Source: Phallusia mammillata (taxonomy: Eukaryota; Chordata; Ascidiacea; Phlebobranchia; Ascidiidae). Taken from it: a stretch of 64,000 nucleotides of DNA. The stretch is from the NCBI GenBank assembly GCA_003260075.1, contig QLIY01000025.1:309-64308 (forward strand), given 5' to 3'. Below the pieces are notes generated by a model. The model saw nothing but the letters and a program-made list of their open reading frames with translations. It was not told the origin of the DNA and ran no database searches. Shown here in pieces: positions 10,739 through 23,998 of this stretch (its first letter is position 1; each line of letters begins with the position of its first letter). The translations under genes were made by a program, and so were the position numbers.

Positions 10739-13700
10739 GCATGACTTCGACAAAATTGGCCGGGAAAAGTCCGCTCTTTCCCCTACATGTTCCCGTCCAC
10801 CAACCCTCGTCTATCTGTTCGATATGGGTGATGATCTCATCGGGATCAAACGTGATCTCGTCTTCGCCAGCTGTAGATTAGCAAATATAAATTTCAGTGT
10901 CTTCTACTATGCCACATATGTATGGTAACAACGTCTCACCACGCTTGCTGTTAGTGGGTACCAGTTAAAACAATAAACTATACTGACATAGAGAACTGCA
11001 AAAACAAATCGCAATACATGACCAAGCAGGGATGGACAAAAACGTAGCTAGTGCCGAATACTCATTGTCAAGCATGGTTAGGCCAAGTGTTTTTTTGGAT
11101 AAAAACGTTTATGCAAAGTTTGATTAACGACGATGGAAACACTACCTTCCTAAAATAATTGGCCAGTTTGGTTACACAACCCCCCCCCCGCAAAGTTTGA
11201 TTAACGACGATGGAAACACTACCTTCCTAAAATAATTCGCCAGTTTGGTTACACAAACATACATTTTTTAAATGAAAAGTTCTCTAATCTATTGGAACGC
11301 AAAGGCGTCGCTCTGGCAAACACATAGCAAGTGCAGTATTTTGGACCCATATCTACAACATAACAACAACTTCTTACCAGCTTGGTAGTCGTAAAGGGCT
11401 TTGGCACACATTCCTTGATCTGCGGCAGGTGCTTCATCCACCCCAGCATACACATTATCTTCTTCTTGGTACTCTTCATACTGTTCTTGAGCTGGGGGTT
11501 GCTGCTGCTGTTGGCTGGCTGGCTCTTCGTGAAATTCTGCCAAACATTACATACCATATTTTGGAGTATTGCTCATGTGTATCACATCTTTCCTTTTTTA
11601 AATAGCGAACAAGCAACTACTGTAACAAAATCGTTCCCATCCTACTTTGATGTTTTGGAACAGCATTGGTTTGTTTGGCCTCAAAACACAAAGCATGCTG
11701 TTTTCTTTTAATATAGTTGTTATGCCAAAACAGTCATTTCAATTAATGTGGCAATTCAAATCCCGAAAATTGAAACTGATTGCAGGACATCAAAGTTTTT
11801 GTCTCATGCAAACATATATAGAACATTTAACGGGTGTAGCCTTACCAGAAACACCCACTAAAATCAGTGAGTCTGTGCTGCAAATATCTTTTTTCCCTAA
11901 CACTCATTATCCATATTGAGGTTTGTCCTGATTACAGTTTGTTGTTTACTTGTTTAAATCAGAAATTAATACTGAATTTCAACACGGTTTGCAATTTAAA
12001 TTTTTTGCAGGGGGGGGGGCACAGATCTTACATTGTTTTTTTTTAAGGGGGCCACAAGGCCCAAAATGTACTTCTAGGGGCCATGGTCCATGAAAGGTTA
12101 AGAACCACTGATCTAAACAATATAACTTATACACAGGATACATTTTTTTTACTTATTTACCCTCATATGGATTGTCTTCCACCACATCTCCACCAACGTC
12201 TTGTGCCTCAGCATAAGTGTCACTCACATCAGGATACTGGGATTCAGGTTCATAAGCCTGAAAACAGACACAACAATTTTAAACAAAACAAGATAAAATA
12301 CATAAGCCATAGCTTAAGAAAATTTATCTTATTCATTCACAAATTTTGCTCTGGTGTTGCTGTTTTACAATTTTGTTTTTTAGCAGCCATGATTTGAAGA
12401 TCATGAAGGACGTAAAAAGTGCGTCAGGCATACAAAAATATTGGAAATTACAAGTACATGGTTAGTTTTTAAAATCGACCAATGTTATATTGTTAAACTT
12501 GTAGAGAACAGAGTAACGGTATAAGTAGAAAAACTTTATTTATGAAATACCCACACATTGGTCAAGAGTTCAATAAAAAAAATTAAAAACATTTACCTCC
12601 TCAGGAACTTGGGCAGCCTGCTCTGCTGCCAGCCTTCTTGTCTCCTCTTCTCGCTCATACTCTTCTTTTCTCCTTGCCTCTTCCCTTTCAAACTCCTGTT
12701 GCCTCATGGCCTCCTCACGTTCATATCTCGCCTGCTCCTCAGCTGCTTGTTGTGCCGATTCTGCTTCCTAAAACAGACAGCAGGTTTGTAGACATTGACA
12801 GGTCAAGACGATTTTTTTTCATCGCATAGCTGATTGAATTACCTCCTGGCGTGTCCTGCTTTCCTCTGCTGCACGTCTTTCAGCATCTTCCCTAGCCTTC
12901 CTCCTTGCTTTTTCCTCCTCAGCTCGCTTGCGGTTTTCCTCCTCTCCTGCCATTGCCATCTGCTCGAATTTGTTTCGAATGTTGCCAGCGGCACCCCCAG
13001 CTAAACACACATAGGGATTTTAGGTTTTAAAAAAACATTTTTTGGCTGTTTGAATAAAAAAGGTTTGCCTAACAATAAAATACACAAGTTAATCCAATAT
13101 CCAAACATCATTTACCCAAAACTACAATTTTTTATCATATAATTTGTGGATGGGTATATCACCAACCTTTTTTTTAGGGAGTAACATCCTTTTCATTCAA
13201 GAAAATTCAGTGTGAAAAACCACTAAATCTGTCGCTATATTTTATTTGTTTTATCAAAACAAATGCATTTCACTATAAAAAGCATCATCAGTGTCTAAAA
13301 ACAAAATAAAAAGCAGGATAAAAGCAAAAAATACAAACAACACGCAACCCCAGAATAACCGCAAAAAGTCTTTCCTCTGTCTTACAGGACTGCAAATGCA
13401 GACCGGCAGGTATGGCGCTGATAAAAACCACGAAAAAAAGGCGAAAGGAAAAGTAAAAACTTTTTGCGGTTGGTCTGGGGGTGTGTGTTTTTTGTATTTT
13501 TTGCTTTTAACCCGCTNATTTTAATGACCCTGAATTGTCGCAGTCGTTTTACTTGAAAGGAGATTTCAATAATAAGAAAAGAATTACTACATCCTTTTTA
13601 TGATTATTATAATTTTCAACAATCAGGGAACATTCCTAAACTAAAAATTGCCCTTTGTCGTGTCGTTATGCAACAAAATGAAACGCGTAACATTCTTGCT

Positions 13701-16700
13701 AGGGAAGTGAAATGAAAGGAATTTAAGAAAACACAGCTGTTGCGACGTTTTGTTTCACTTTCATTTTTAGTAAAAAGGTACCTTAAAAAAATTCTTTTCT
13801 GGCCCTTCAGTATATTTATTTTATCAGTAACTTTGACATTGGTTTTTACTGTTGAGAGATAAGACTTGTAATAAAGGTCTGAAATGTAGCGAAGCAAGGT
13901 ATTTACTTGGTGTTGTTCTCTTATATGTTGTAGAAGCCGCTGACATGTCTTCGAAGGTACCAGCACTCTGTCATGACAAAAAACAAACAAAGTCGATGTT
14001 ACCTACCTAACACTTCAAAGAAATCAACATAACAAAATTTTAAATTAAAACCTGACAATGACAAAAACATGTTAATGAAAGGTAAGTAGAGACAACAAAT
14101 ATCTATTTGGGGAAAGTCAATCTTAAACTTTAAGCTCACCTTATCTACTCGGTCCGTTTGGACACCATAACTTCCACCAAAACCTTTGGAGTAATCTAAA
14201 AAATGAACAATATGCTATAGAGGTATTTCTTGTCATAAGAATGTGATCAGACAACAAAATTCATGCCTAAAACTGAACAAGTGTCAACCAAAACCTCCAC
14301 ATGCAAACCATAGGATAAAAATTCACCATGCGCAAAATAGTGCAAAAACACTTTTTTACTAAATATTGGACCAAAGGGAAACCTAAACGACAGTCTGAGT
14401 TGGGAACAGTCAAGTGACATATTATGAAGCCATAAATGTTTTGGGTGACACACAACCTGTCTGTGAAGCATGCTTTGCAAGCTTGTGTTGCTCTTCCCAT
14501 CCATAAGCCGATTTGTCCTGACGATCTTTTTGGACACCAAATTTGCCGCCATAACCACTTGAATAATCTTGCGTGCAAAACAGAAACAAACATGCTCCAT
14601 GAAATAAAAACACACAACACATGCAAACAACACAAGTGGCAAGTGCAAAACGTAAACAAGGACCTGTAATACTTTGAAGCATATATGGAATCACTGTCTG
14701 ACCTTAAACAAATAAATCACCTTTTTTCATATTGTAATTTCATTGCATTGACTGCATTTAAATATTATGCAAATAAATATTAAAAAATATTCAAAACCTA
14801 TAAATAAATAAAATCAAAGTCATAAATCTTCACCCAAACAAAGTAATAAAACTTCACAAAACTTTTTTGAGAAAACAACCCATTTAAAATGAAAAGACAG
14901 GTATCAAACAGCAGACAAAAACCTTTCTGAGACTCATGTTTAGCCAGTGGATCTTGAGATTCATAACCAACTGCTGATTTGTCCTGGCGATCCTTTTGCA
15001 CACCAAATTTTCCACCAAATCCTTTGCTTGCATCTGTTTGTGACTCATGTTTTGCAAGAGCTTCTTTGTCTTCATAACTTCTTGCAGACTAAAAGTACAT
15101 TAAGCCAATTTAAAAAAGGAACTTTTGTATGCTTGCGGACATCCAGCATGATCTTACCTTGTCCATTCTGTCTTTTTGAACTCCAAATTTTCCACCAAAG
15201 CCCTTGGAAGCATCAGTTTGTGATTGATGTTTTGCAAGAGCCTCCTTATCTTCATAACTTCTGGCAGACTATAAAAACGTTGATGCATGTTTAGAGTAGG
15301 ACAAATTTAAACCTTGCAACTCAGAAGCAGCACAAAACATAAATGTTTGTACCTTGTCCATTCTGTCTTTTTGGACACCATACTTTCCACCAAAGCCCTT
15401 GGAAGCATCAACTTGTGATGCATGGACAGCAAGTTTTTCCTTATGTGAAGCATCTAAAGCACTTTTGTCCATTCTATCTTTCTGAACTCCAAATTTTCCA
15501 CCATATCTGTTTACAAAATGGTATCAATTTAGCCAATGTGTGAATGGTTTGAAATAATGGAAATGTAACAAATATATATTTACCCATATGAAGCTTTGGG
15601 CCCTTCATCCTGTTGCTTCTTCTTAAATTCGGAATCATCTTGCTTCACACCACTTCTTAGTTTATCCACACTGAAAGAATAAATTTAGTCATTACAATAT
15701 TTCTAATAAGAATTATAATTCTTGCAATTTTGATCAAATGCCTAACATTCACATATAAAACAATGTCAAATTAAAAAACCTAATGTGTTCCACATGTCCA
15801 GAACCTTCTACTGTTTTTGAGCCCCATCTTTGTTCTTGTTCAGTAACTTCATTCTAAAGAATATTAAACAAAATTATATATCAAATCTAAAACAAATAGG
15901 GCAAAACACACAGAATTCAACCATATGCCACTTATGGCTTGCAGAGAAATTCAAAATAGCATTTTTTAAAAAGACACATAAAATTGTAGACATAATTAGT
16001 AATTCGATTCCGGACAGACCTACAACAATGGATTCAAATTTTCTCGAATGGAATTCTGGTGTTACAATTCCGTATATTTTTTTACACTAATTTGTGGAAA
16101 AAACTTAAATACAACTGTCTCTGATGACAAGTGGTGTACAAAACCATTTTGTTAATCACAGGTGGCCTTTTAGCCAAAAGAATGGACATCTCCGATTTTA
16201 GATTTATTTTCAAACAGTTGCCTTAAAATGGCAGGGCACGGCTTAAACATTTTTCAATGTTTGATGGCTAGGAACTTGGAACTTTAGTTGGATGTATTTT
16301 TGTATGGTCAATGAACAAAAGCCACACAATTGCACCAAACAAAACCTTGTTGAAACAGTACGAAGCACAAAACAGTAGAGGGCACAATTAAATGTGTTGC
16401 AGCACAAACGTACTAGAAAGCATTACTTGCCGGGAGCACACAAAAATACTCACAGAAAACAATTAACATTTGGCTTAAATTTATGTTGATAGACAGTTAG
16501 AAGCCAAGGTCTTTAGTATTGAAAAAAACGCATACACTTTGTGGTACATGTTTTCAGCTACTAAAGTAAACTGGTAAAGTTTTATGCGACTATGAGTTAA
16601 TTGTTAAATATAAGCACAGCGAAAGATAGGTAAGGGTGGTTGCATTAACAGATATGTAATGTAACATACCACAAAATCTGCATCAGTTTCCCAATCATCG

Positions 16701-16765
16701 TCATCAGCATCCACATTGGGCCGCGTAATGTCTTGTATCGTATTTCCAACAGCTGAACGCCACAT
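10734..16765 (-). CDS. CTTN: Cortactin, actin-branching adaptor
   Basis: Fourteen exons join in frame to 545 residues (human 550): 16765-16670, 15853-15780, 15670-15584, 15506-15353, 15268-15158, 15088-14923, 14567-14457, 14195-14140, 13967-13907, 13000-12843, 12767-12597, 12257-12161, 11536-11378 and 10870-10734. The N-terminus has the acidic Arp2/3-binding DDW motif (residues 22-24). The middle has five full 37-residue cortactin repeats and a partial sixth, each built on [14 protein letters not shown]. These bind F-actin. Two exons correspond exactly to one 111-nt repeat unit. A charged coiled-coil region rich in E, R and A follows, then a Q/P/Y-rich linker. A C-terminal SH3 domain starts at [13 protein letters not shown], contains DEGWW and ends [12 protein letters not shown]. 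Cortactin stabilises branched actin at the cell cortex and recruits partners through its SH3 domain. Confidence 0.96.
11112..11245. repeat. Local duplication with poly-C junction
   Basis: About 50 bases from GCAAAGTTTGATTAACGACG (near 11115) recur directly after ten C residues (11180-11189). The copies differ at single positions, such as TTGGCC versus TTCGCC. It lies in the last intron of cortactin. Confidence 0.85.
12010..12110. repeat. Poly-G tract and hAT-like terminus
   Basis: Ten G residues at 12010-12019 are the only G-type tract on this strand. Just downstream, AGGTTAAGAACCACTG (to about 12110) is the reverse complement of a typical CAGTGGTTCTTAACC transposon end. No matching left end is visible, so the element appears truncated at or near the poly-G junction. 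Confidence 0.45.
13311..13518. repeat. Fold-back inverted repeat (about 208 bp)
   Basis: The left arm (13311-13370) and right arm (13456-13518) are long imperfect reverse complements. They share AAAAGCAAAAAATACAAA, CCCAGA and AACCGCAAAAAGT in the same order. The two arms cover about 120 of 208 bp. It lies in a cortactin intron and a single unresolved base (13517) sits at its end. This fits a fold-back or MITE-type element. No clear target duplication was found. Confidence 0.65.
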
Positions 16766-19150
16766 TTTTACAATTCCTTACACTATTTAGAATTTTAAAT
16801 ACAAAATACAATTAAGGACCAACAACAGAACTCAGCAAACAGTGTAATTGTTCGACTCCCGGAAGTTTCGATTCAAGAACCTGTTTACAAATGTTGCAGT
16901 GCTTCCCATTACAAAATATATTACATTTTTTAAATGTTAAAAAAAACAGTCAAGCAACAAGTAAGTATTACAAAATGATAGAAATGTAAAAAAAAGCAAA
17001 AAAAAATATTGACTAAAAAATAAACAAGGTTTTGATTATAAACTAAAGCAAATGACTAAGATTTTGTTCAAGAAACACTGTTTTATTTTCACTTGTATTC
17101 AGTCACCGGTGTAATTTACGATTTTTATGCTAAAAACAGAACTCCTTATGAAGCAAACCCCACAATGTCGTAATTTTCGCCCCTGCTCGCACAAGGCATG
17201 AATTAACTCGTCAGTGTAACTTAAGGCTTTCGTTACTTAGCATTTACCCTACATTTTGCTTCACTGCACTTCAATTTAGCATTTGGAATCTCAAGGACTT
17301 CTTTACCACCAGAGAAGGATTAAGTCATGTAAAGACCCAAAGCGCCTAAAAGTCAATTCAATCAGAATACCCTATATACCACAGCGAAATCCCTGTGCGC
17401 TTCATGACATGTAAGGTAAAGAAAGATCCAAACTCCTGGCTGAAATGTATTATTACATATTTTACCTAATAAAATTCAATCGTGTACAGCTTGTAGCCTG
17501 CAGCTTTTATTTATTAAAGGAAATTAACTTGCTATGTGTTATGATTTGCTAAAGGTTGCTATTTGCGGGCCACGTGCTGTGGTCCCGATTCTATGGTAGA
17601 GATGAGTGGTAAGGGTAACGAAAAAGGGAAGTCACATCGACCCGCACAAGGAATGGATTTTTTCATTGAACTGGTAACAAGGTCATTACAAAGCTTTTTT
17701 AAATTAAATGCAGAACAAAAATAAATTGAGAAACATGCAGAGAATGCAGCGAAACTTTAACTTCGCGAGAAAGCCAAAGAAGTTGTCAAAAACTCGGATA
17801 AGGTAAGTCGCAGTGTCGTACCAAACGTTTTTCGGTCATTGTAAAACATTCATAGAGACAATTTACGCATAATTAAACCAGGTACGATTAACATTCAGAT
17901 AATAACTGCGATATATTGCAGCAAAACAGTAGTTTTTTTTTATAAATTATGCTGTACCCTTGACGCATTAAAGGCAAAATTGTATTTTACTTTGGCAAAT
18001 AATTGACTGTGAGTAAAACGTGATTGCTTTCAGCTAAATCATTGTGTTTTGTTTCTAGCATTCGAATTCTTACTTCAATTTGCTACCTGATGGCAATTTT
18101 TGCACCTACACTTATACTGCTTGTTTATTATTCTTGGTTTTGGCCAACCAATAATAATTAGACGCATTGATTGGCAATCAGTTGATCGATCGATTTTGCA
18201 TCTTCGACGTATTTGTTTTGCCACAATACATTTAACCAATTCACTCAGTTTTCTACAGTTTGTTATTATACAAGGGAGAAAAAAATCAGTGTTAAATCAC
18301 CATCAACTAATACATTTTTCTGTTTTCAGTAAAATAGCATAGCGGAGTTGCAATATATGCGATTTGACAGGTTAGTCTTAAATATACCAATTTAACAAGC
18401 AATTTGTGACGGCAGGATACAGATTCTCCAATATAGTAAATATGCAGTATCTTTGTACAGGCCGCGGACCACAAACGACCCTTTGTTTGGTTCTGTCCAT
18501 TCCGTAACCTAATTGGGTATAACCGAAAAAAATGATTACATACATGATGCATGGACTCAAGCTTTTACCTTAAACAAGCAGGGATTTTGCCCTTAAACAA
18601 GCAACGCAAAAAGATAAGCGGCTATGGCACAAAAGATGAGGCAACTCATGTATTACATTTCATACGCATTATGATGAAAACAGAGCTGGTGTTCGTAGAT
18701 TATTGCGCCATACAGTTGAACTATAGCACAGTGTTACCAATGTGGTGATTTTCCCGCCAATTGTGCTGGTTATGAGTTATGACATTCAGTTGCGGGTTGA
18801 TGTCACTGCTCACTAATTGCTTTTTTTGCGCGGGCTTTATTTATATACATGCGTCGGAGGCTTAAGGCGATTGTGCACGCAAAAATCAAGCAAATAAGAT
18901 CAAATAAAAGTTTTGTAAATAAATGCCCTGTTTTCATAGATAGTCTTAACGAAAACTCTTGCCATCTCTTAAAAGAATGCGTTTCAGTGATTGTTTTTGA
19001 AAATAAATGCTATTAATATGACGCAAAGTTAAGCCTTTTGACCCGACCCTCCATTTTCTGCTTCTCATGTGGCCGAATCAAAAAAAATTCCCAACCAGGT
19101 GTAGCTTGTTGCCCGAACAGCGGAAACAAAAGGTAACGCAGTGCAAGATT
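16766..19150. other. Intergenic region, no gene recognised
   Basis: Open frames here (such as 18100-18342 plus and 18307-18552 minus) have no recognisable domains or consistent splice sites. The part nearest 16766 should contain the cortactin promoter, but I see no clear element to name. Confidence 0.5.
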
Positions 19151-19155
19151 TTATT
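19150..19155 (-). promoter_or_regulatory. Poly(A) signal overlapping DCAF13 stop codon
   Basis: On the minus strand the stop is read as GAA TAA AAT, so AATAAA overlaps the TAA, as in cortactin. It implies a very short 3' untranslated region if this hexamer is used. Confidence 0.4.
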
Positions 19156-22100
19156 CATTTGCTTCGTTAGCATCTGTGTTGGAAACAATGTGCTTTGCTC
19201 GTTCAGCAACGTGAGGCACAGCGCCAGGTTTGCTATGTGTTCGCAGATTCTGAGTCCTGAAATGAACGAGAAAATATTTTTTTTATCTATTTGTAAACTA
19301 CGCCAGTATACGGCCGCAGAAGATCGAAGCAAATAAAATTGGGTCGAATTACAGAATAGGGTTGTAATTTTTAAATCCATTTATTTGCGCTGCATTATTA
19401 TACAATACAACTTGTATTTCAGCGGTCACCAAATTTCAATGGTGAGAAATTTGGACTTTACATAAACTACAATTCGATGTACTTACTTCTTCCTTTGTGC
19501 TTCTTTCATCGTACGTTTTTCCTTCAACGTGTTGTATATTGACTTCGGAACGTGTCTAAAACGAATACCAGTAGAGTTTTATTGCGCGAACCATTAAAAC
19601 TGTGTGCACTGGCAATCGTAGACATTGACTGCTGCATAACGTTCGGAACCCACACAAAGAGTTAGGCACAAACTTGTCATTACTGAGCTATGAGCAAGAG
19701 TGCTATGGAATTTTTACATGATCATTTGGAACGATCTTTCAAGTAAAAAAACATACGTTTTATACAGTCAGACTGAAATTTACTGGTTATGAAGTTAAGG
19801 TACAATTAAACTAGAAGGGTGGCTTAGCACATTTTGTTGTTGCATTTACACTATAACCTATTTTAAAACATTAATATATTTCCTATGCTTATTTTGTATT
19901 GGGTCCCATATTAGCCATNNNNNNNNNNNNNNNNNNNNNNNNNNNNNNNNNNNNNNNNNNNNNNNNNNNNNNNNNNNNNNNNNNNNNNNNNNNNNNNNNN
20001 NNNNNNNNNNNNNNNNNNNNNNNNNNNNNNNNNNNNNNNNNNNNNNNNNNNNNNNNNNNNNNNNNNNNNNNNNNNNNNNNNNNNNNNNNNNNNNNNNNNN
20101 NNNNNNNNNNNNNNNNNNNNNNNNNNNNNNNNNNNNNNNNNNNNNNNNNNNNNNNNNNNNNNNNNNNNNNNNNNNNNNNNNNNNNNNNNNNNNNNNNNNN
20201 NNNNNNNNNNNNNNNNNNNNNNNNNNNNNNNNNNNNNNNNNNNNNNNNNNNNNNNNNNNNNNNNNNNNNNNNNNNNNNNNNNNNNNNNNNNNNNNNNNNN
20301 NNNNNNNNNNNNNNNNCTTGCCCCCCCCCCAAAAACGAGTCAGACAAACTTTGGGAAGAAAAAAAAAGAAAGAAAAAACAAACAAACAATTTGAGTAAAA
20401 TCAATATGTTCCCTGAAGGGGACCCATAATTAATTATATGCTTCAAGATTCATAATTATCGTATCAGTTTGCATTCTCCCCCCCCCCTTTGAGTAAAATC
20501 AATATGTGTCCCCTTTCAGGGAAGGGGACCCATAATTAATTATATGCTTCAAGATTCCCTCCATGATTATCGTATCAGTTTACATTCTTTCACATACATA
20601 CTGGATAATAATCGTAAAAGTTTTTTTAGGGTTTTAAAGGGAGTTATCGCTCACCTGTGTCTTGAAATTCGTTTTATTTGAGGATGGTATGCAAACTTTT
20701 CACGCAATTTTAGGTTGTAACGAGCGGCAGTTTGTTCTCTTGGGGTTAACTGCAATGGAAAAATAACCAAACTCCTGTGCCCTGATGTTACTGTTTTTAC
20801 CAGTGATAAAGTAGGGCACTAAAGCGTGCTTAGTACTTACTGTGCCCCCCCCCCCCCTCTCTTGGGGTTAACTGCAATGGAAAAATAACCAAACTCCTGT
20901 GCCCTTATGTTACTGTTTTTACCAAGGATAAAGTAGGGCACTAAAGCGTGCTTAGTACTCACTGTGCCTAGTTTTTCTGAAGCCCTTGCCTTCCATATTC
21001 GAACATTGGTTTCATCAGAGCCTGACAAAAGATATCTGAACAAACAAAAGTCAAAACATTTAGCCAAAAAACAATCGGGACAATTGTCAAACTAGATCGA
21101 TCAACTGCACCTATTATCGGAAGACCACTTTACACAAAATACTCTTTGCATTCTCTTTGTGTGGTACACATCACGACTTCTACTTCTGTTGCTAGGGAAT
21201 ATTCGGATTGACCTTAAAGAATGATCATGCAAGATTTCTTAAAGACAATTTTTTTAATTGACTTAGTAGCAATTTTAACCTGTCATAACTCCCAGAAACA
21301 AATTCCTTTCCAGTGGGAGCATAATCTACATCAAGCACTGCATCAGCATGATCGGTGTGAACATTCATTGCAAAGTTAAGATTCCGCATGTCAAACGTGT
21401 ACAAACTGCACAGAACATTGTTATATTGACCACAGAAAAAGTGTTGTACAGTAAATGGGTATTCAAGTTTTAACTTACTTGTGGTCTTCATTTGCAGCAG
21501 TGAAAACAAATGCCTCCATTGGATTCCACGCAACAACATTACTTTTCATTTTTAATACCACTTTGTTTAGGGGAACAGCTGCTCTTATATCGTACAGCAC
21601 TATACTCCTTAAAAGTGAAAAAAAAAATCGCTTGATAGTCCATAATGCATAACATATGAATATAATTTTGTGCAAAAAGGCAGTCTTTTAGCCATACATC
21701 ATATACCTGTCAGAAATAGTGCTAATGCATAGGTTTGCTTCTACAGGGTTAAATCTGACACTGTTTACAGAGTCTGTGCCCCATCTGTAACTGCGAACAG
21801 GTTCTGATCTTTCATCATTCCATATATCCACTGTCTGTCCACAGGTGGCAAATGTTGCTTCACTCCAGTGGTGATCAACACCAGTGTAAAGGGACTAAGT
21901 AACACAACAGACAATCATAAAAAATACTTTTTTGAAATATAACTTGATATTGGCAAAGAAACAAAGTACATGGACTTCACTGGAAAAAAAAGAGAGTGAA
22001 ATCAAGATGCGTCCCCTTCGGGGATTATTGCAGAATAAAAAAATTGTACACTCTTGTAATATTTTAAGAAGAAAAAATCTTTTATCGGTCAAATGTTTTA

Positions 22101-23592
22101 ATTAAACATTGAAAAATGTCAATAAGCAAAAAATGGGCACATTTTTACAAACTAAAATTGCGTACTTTGCATCTGGTAAACTAACAAACCTTTGCAACAA
22201 TAGTGTTGATTGGTTTGTCTCTATCTTCACTTAAAGCATCAGTTGTCCAATATTTAATTGTTTTGTCATCACCCACTGACACAACAACCCTGCCATCATG
22301 TGAACAACTAAGACCTCTCACAAATCCTGTGTGGGCTTGTACAGCTCGGATACAGTGGCGATTGGTTAAATTCCATTGCCTCAACTAAATACAAAGCATT
22401 GATAAAGTAGGGTTCCTCTATTTCTCAACTTTTTCATTTCTTGAGAAACAATAAAAATTCGAGATTCTCGAGAATCTCGAAATATTTATTTAGGCCGATT
22501 TTCTAACAAAAACAAACAAAAAAATTCCAATTGAATTCGCTTCCCAGTAGCGATCGCGAGTAGTAATTCGCTGGCAAACCAGTAAAAAACAAACCGACTG
22601 TATAGATCTAAAGCAACCAAGCGCAACTACTGCCTGGGAAAGGTGAAAGTTTAGTGGCAATGCACGTTAAAAATTGCTGTTTCGGGAGCAAAATAAGAAA
22701 GTAATGTGTCCAGTGCGCTCTTGGGGCGAGTTGAAACAAAAAATACACATAATAAGAGGTGTCACATTTACTTTTTGTTTAAGGTATGTGACATAATTTT
22801 TCTCGAGAATTTTTTAGTTATTTCTCGAAAATCGAGACCCAATTTTTTAGAGATTTCTCGACGAGAATTTCTCGAGAAGGAACTCTAGTTTAAAGCAATG
22901 TAAACACTGCTTTTTTCACAGGGTCAAGATTTTGACTTTTTCACACAAGTTTACATGCTTAAGTTTAAATATTCATAATAGAACGACAGTACTAAAACAA
23001 TAGCTCTGAGACATACCATAAAAGAAAAGTATAATAGAACATCATTACTACAACAAAAGCTATGAGATATACCTCGCCATCACATGATCCAGAAAATAAA
23101 GAATTTAGCTTTTGTTTTGATTTGCACATACAACATACTCCATCTCTGTGACCATCTAAGGATGCAATAAATGGTTTCGCAAAAACTCTGTCTAGTTTGA
23201 CTGCATTCAAGGCACGAGTATATTCTCTTGGTGCTTCAAATGGATGAAGGGCTGGATCGTAATTTCTAAAAACTGAAAAAAATATTATGCATCTTGATGT
23301 ACATGTATTCATAACAGGCATCAGCCATTGAGTGTTCATGCCGACAAGCGATCATGACACTCTCATGCAATAGACCTGGCGTACTATAATTATGCATCTT
23401 GTTTACAAAGAGTTTACTCTGTTAATACAAAAGTTGTAAAGACGGCACTAACGCAAAGCATGGGACCAATTTTCATGAATTATAATTCTAAGAAATGACA
23501 TTGACTTATTAAACACAAATACCTCTGTGAATGTCCCTCTTTGTTTCACGTACATAGTCATCAGGGTTTCTGGACAAAACTTTCACCTTCAT
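19151..23592 (-). CDS. DCAF13: DCAF13/SOF1, WD40 ribosome-biogenesis factor
   Basis: Eleven exons join in frame to 450 residues (human 445): 23592-23523, 23272-23073, 22384-22190, 21894-21707, 21607-21479, 21405-21280, 21212-21111, 21035-20963, 20749-20655, 19555-19487 and 19256-19151. The start MKVKVLSRNPDDYVRETK and the segment RNYDPALHPFEAPREYTRAL are diagnostic of the Sof1/DCAF13 family. Seven-blade WD40 repeats follow, with typical endings such as TVDIWNDE and VRIWKA. The Sof1-like C-terminal region carries YHPQIKRISRHRHVPKSIYN and HSKPGAVP. The family acts in the small-subunit processome on 18S rRNA maturation, and in animals also as a CUL4-DDB1 substrate receptor. The 398-base N gap lies in the intron between exons 9 and 10 and does not interrupt coding. 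A local poly-C duplication lies in an adjacent intron. Confidence 0.96.
19919..20316. other. Assembly gap (398 N)
   Basis: An unresolved block inside a DCAF13 intron. It is followed within four bases by a ten-C tract (20321-20330), placing this gap next to the same kind of poly-C junction seen elsewhere. Open frames running through the N block are meaningless. Confidence 0.99.
20389..20590. repeat. Local duplication with poly-C junction
   Basis: The sequence starting TTTGAGTAAAATCAATATG near 20389 restarts at 20488 after ten C residues (20478-20487). The second copy has small insertions relative to the first, for example near 20508-20521. Confidence 0.8.
20735..20968. repeat. Local duplication with 13-C junction
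   Basis: Sequence from about 20736, including the 5' end of DCAF13 exon 9 and most of its upstream intron, is repeated from 20858 after 13 C residues (20845-20857). Single-base differences are scattered, such as CCTGATG versus CCTTATG. The second copy lacks the rest of exon 9. Confidence 0.85.
22408..22887. mobile_element. hAT-like MITE with CTCGAGA motifs
   Basis: Short inverted termini TAGGGTTCCT and, in reverse complement from the right end, TAGAGTTCCT bound a 480-bp element in a DCAF13 intron. The flanking 8-mers TGATAAAG and GTTTAAAG match at five positions. Both subterminal regions carry several palindromic TTCTCGAGAA or TCTCGA motifs, a pattern expected of transposase-binding sites. 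No coding capacity is seen. Confidence 0.6.
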
Positions 23593-23998
23593 ATTTACTG
23601 TTTGTGAAGTATTCCGGTACCTGATTCTTAACCAAACAAGACAATGCGGCAAAAAATACGCACGTGCATTCACTGTAAACACATATGTCACGGTTCGGTG
23701 ACTCTTGTCGGAAAATAGGAAACCGACGCATATTAGACGGAAAGAATAGAGTCAACTAAACTAAAGGGCCAACCAAAAGACAGCAGAAACACAGGTGTAG
23801 GAGCATATGTGGTTTGATTATATCTGATTCCAGTTAAAGCTTCCTAGTCAAACGTTTAATTATGTCGAAAATGTACTCTTTGTAGTCTCATTTCTCAACC
23901 TTTTACCGCATTTCCGTAGTTCCTTTTCAGAAACATCCAGTTTTCCTGTATTTGTTGTATTCACAATCAGTCTGCTTCGCTGTGCATTGAAACAAATA
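23593..23998. promoter_or_regulatory. Divergent promoter region, DCAF13 / TMEM70
   Basis: The start codons of DCAF13 (minus) and TMEM70 (plus) lie 406 bp apart, back to back, with no other gene between. The interval must hold both promoters and 5' untranslated regions. No TATA box or initiator stands out clearly, so this is a positional inference. Confidence 0.5.

Noticed and set aside
19858..20446. Three frames of about 180 codons
   Set aside because: They consist almost entirely of unresolved N.
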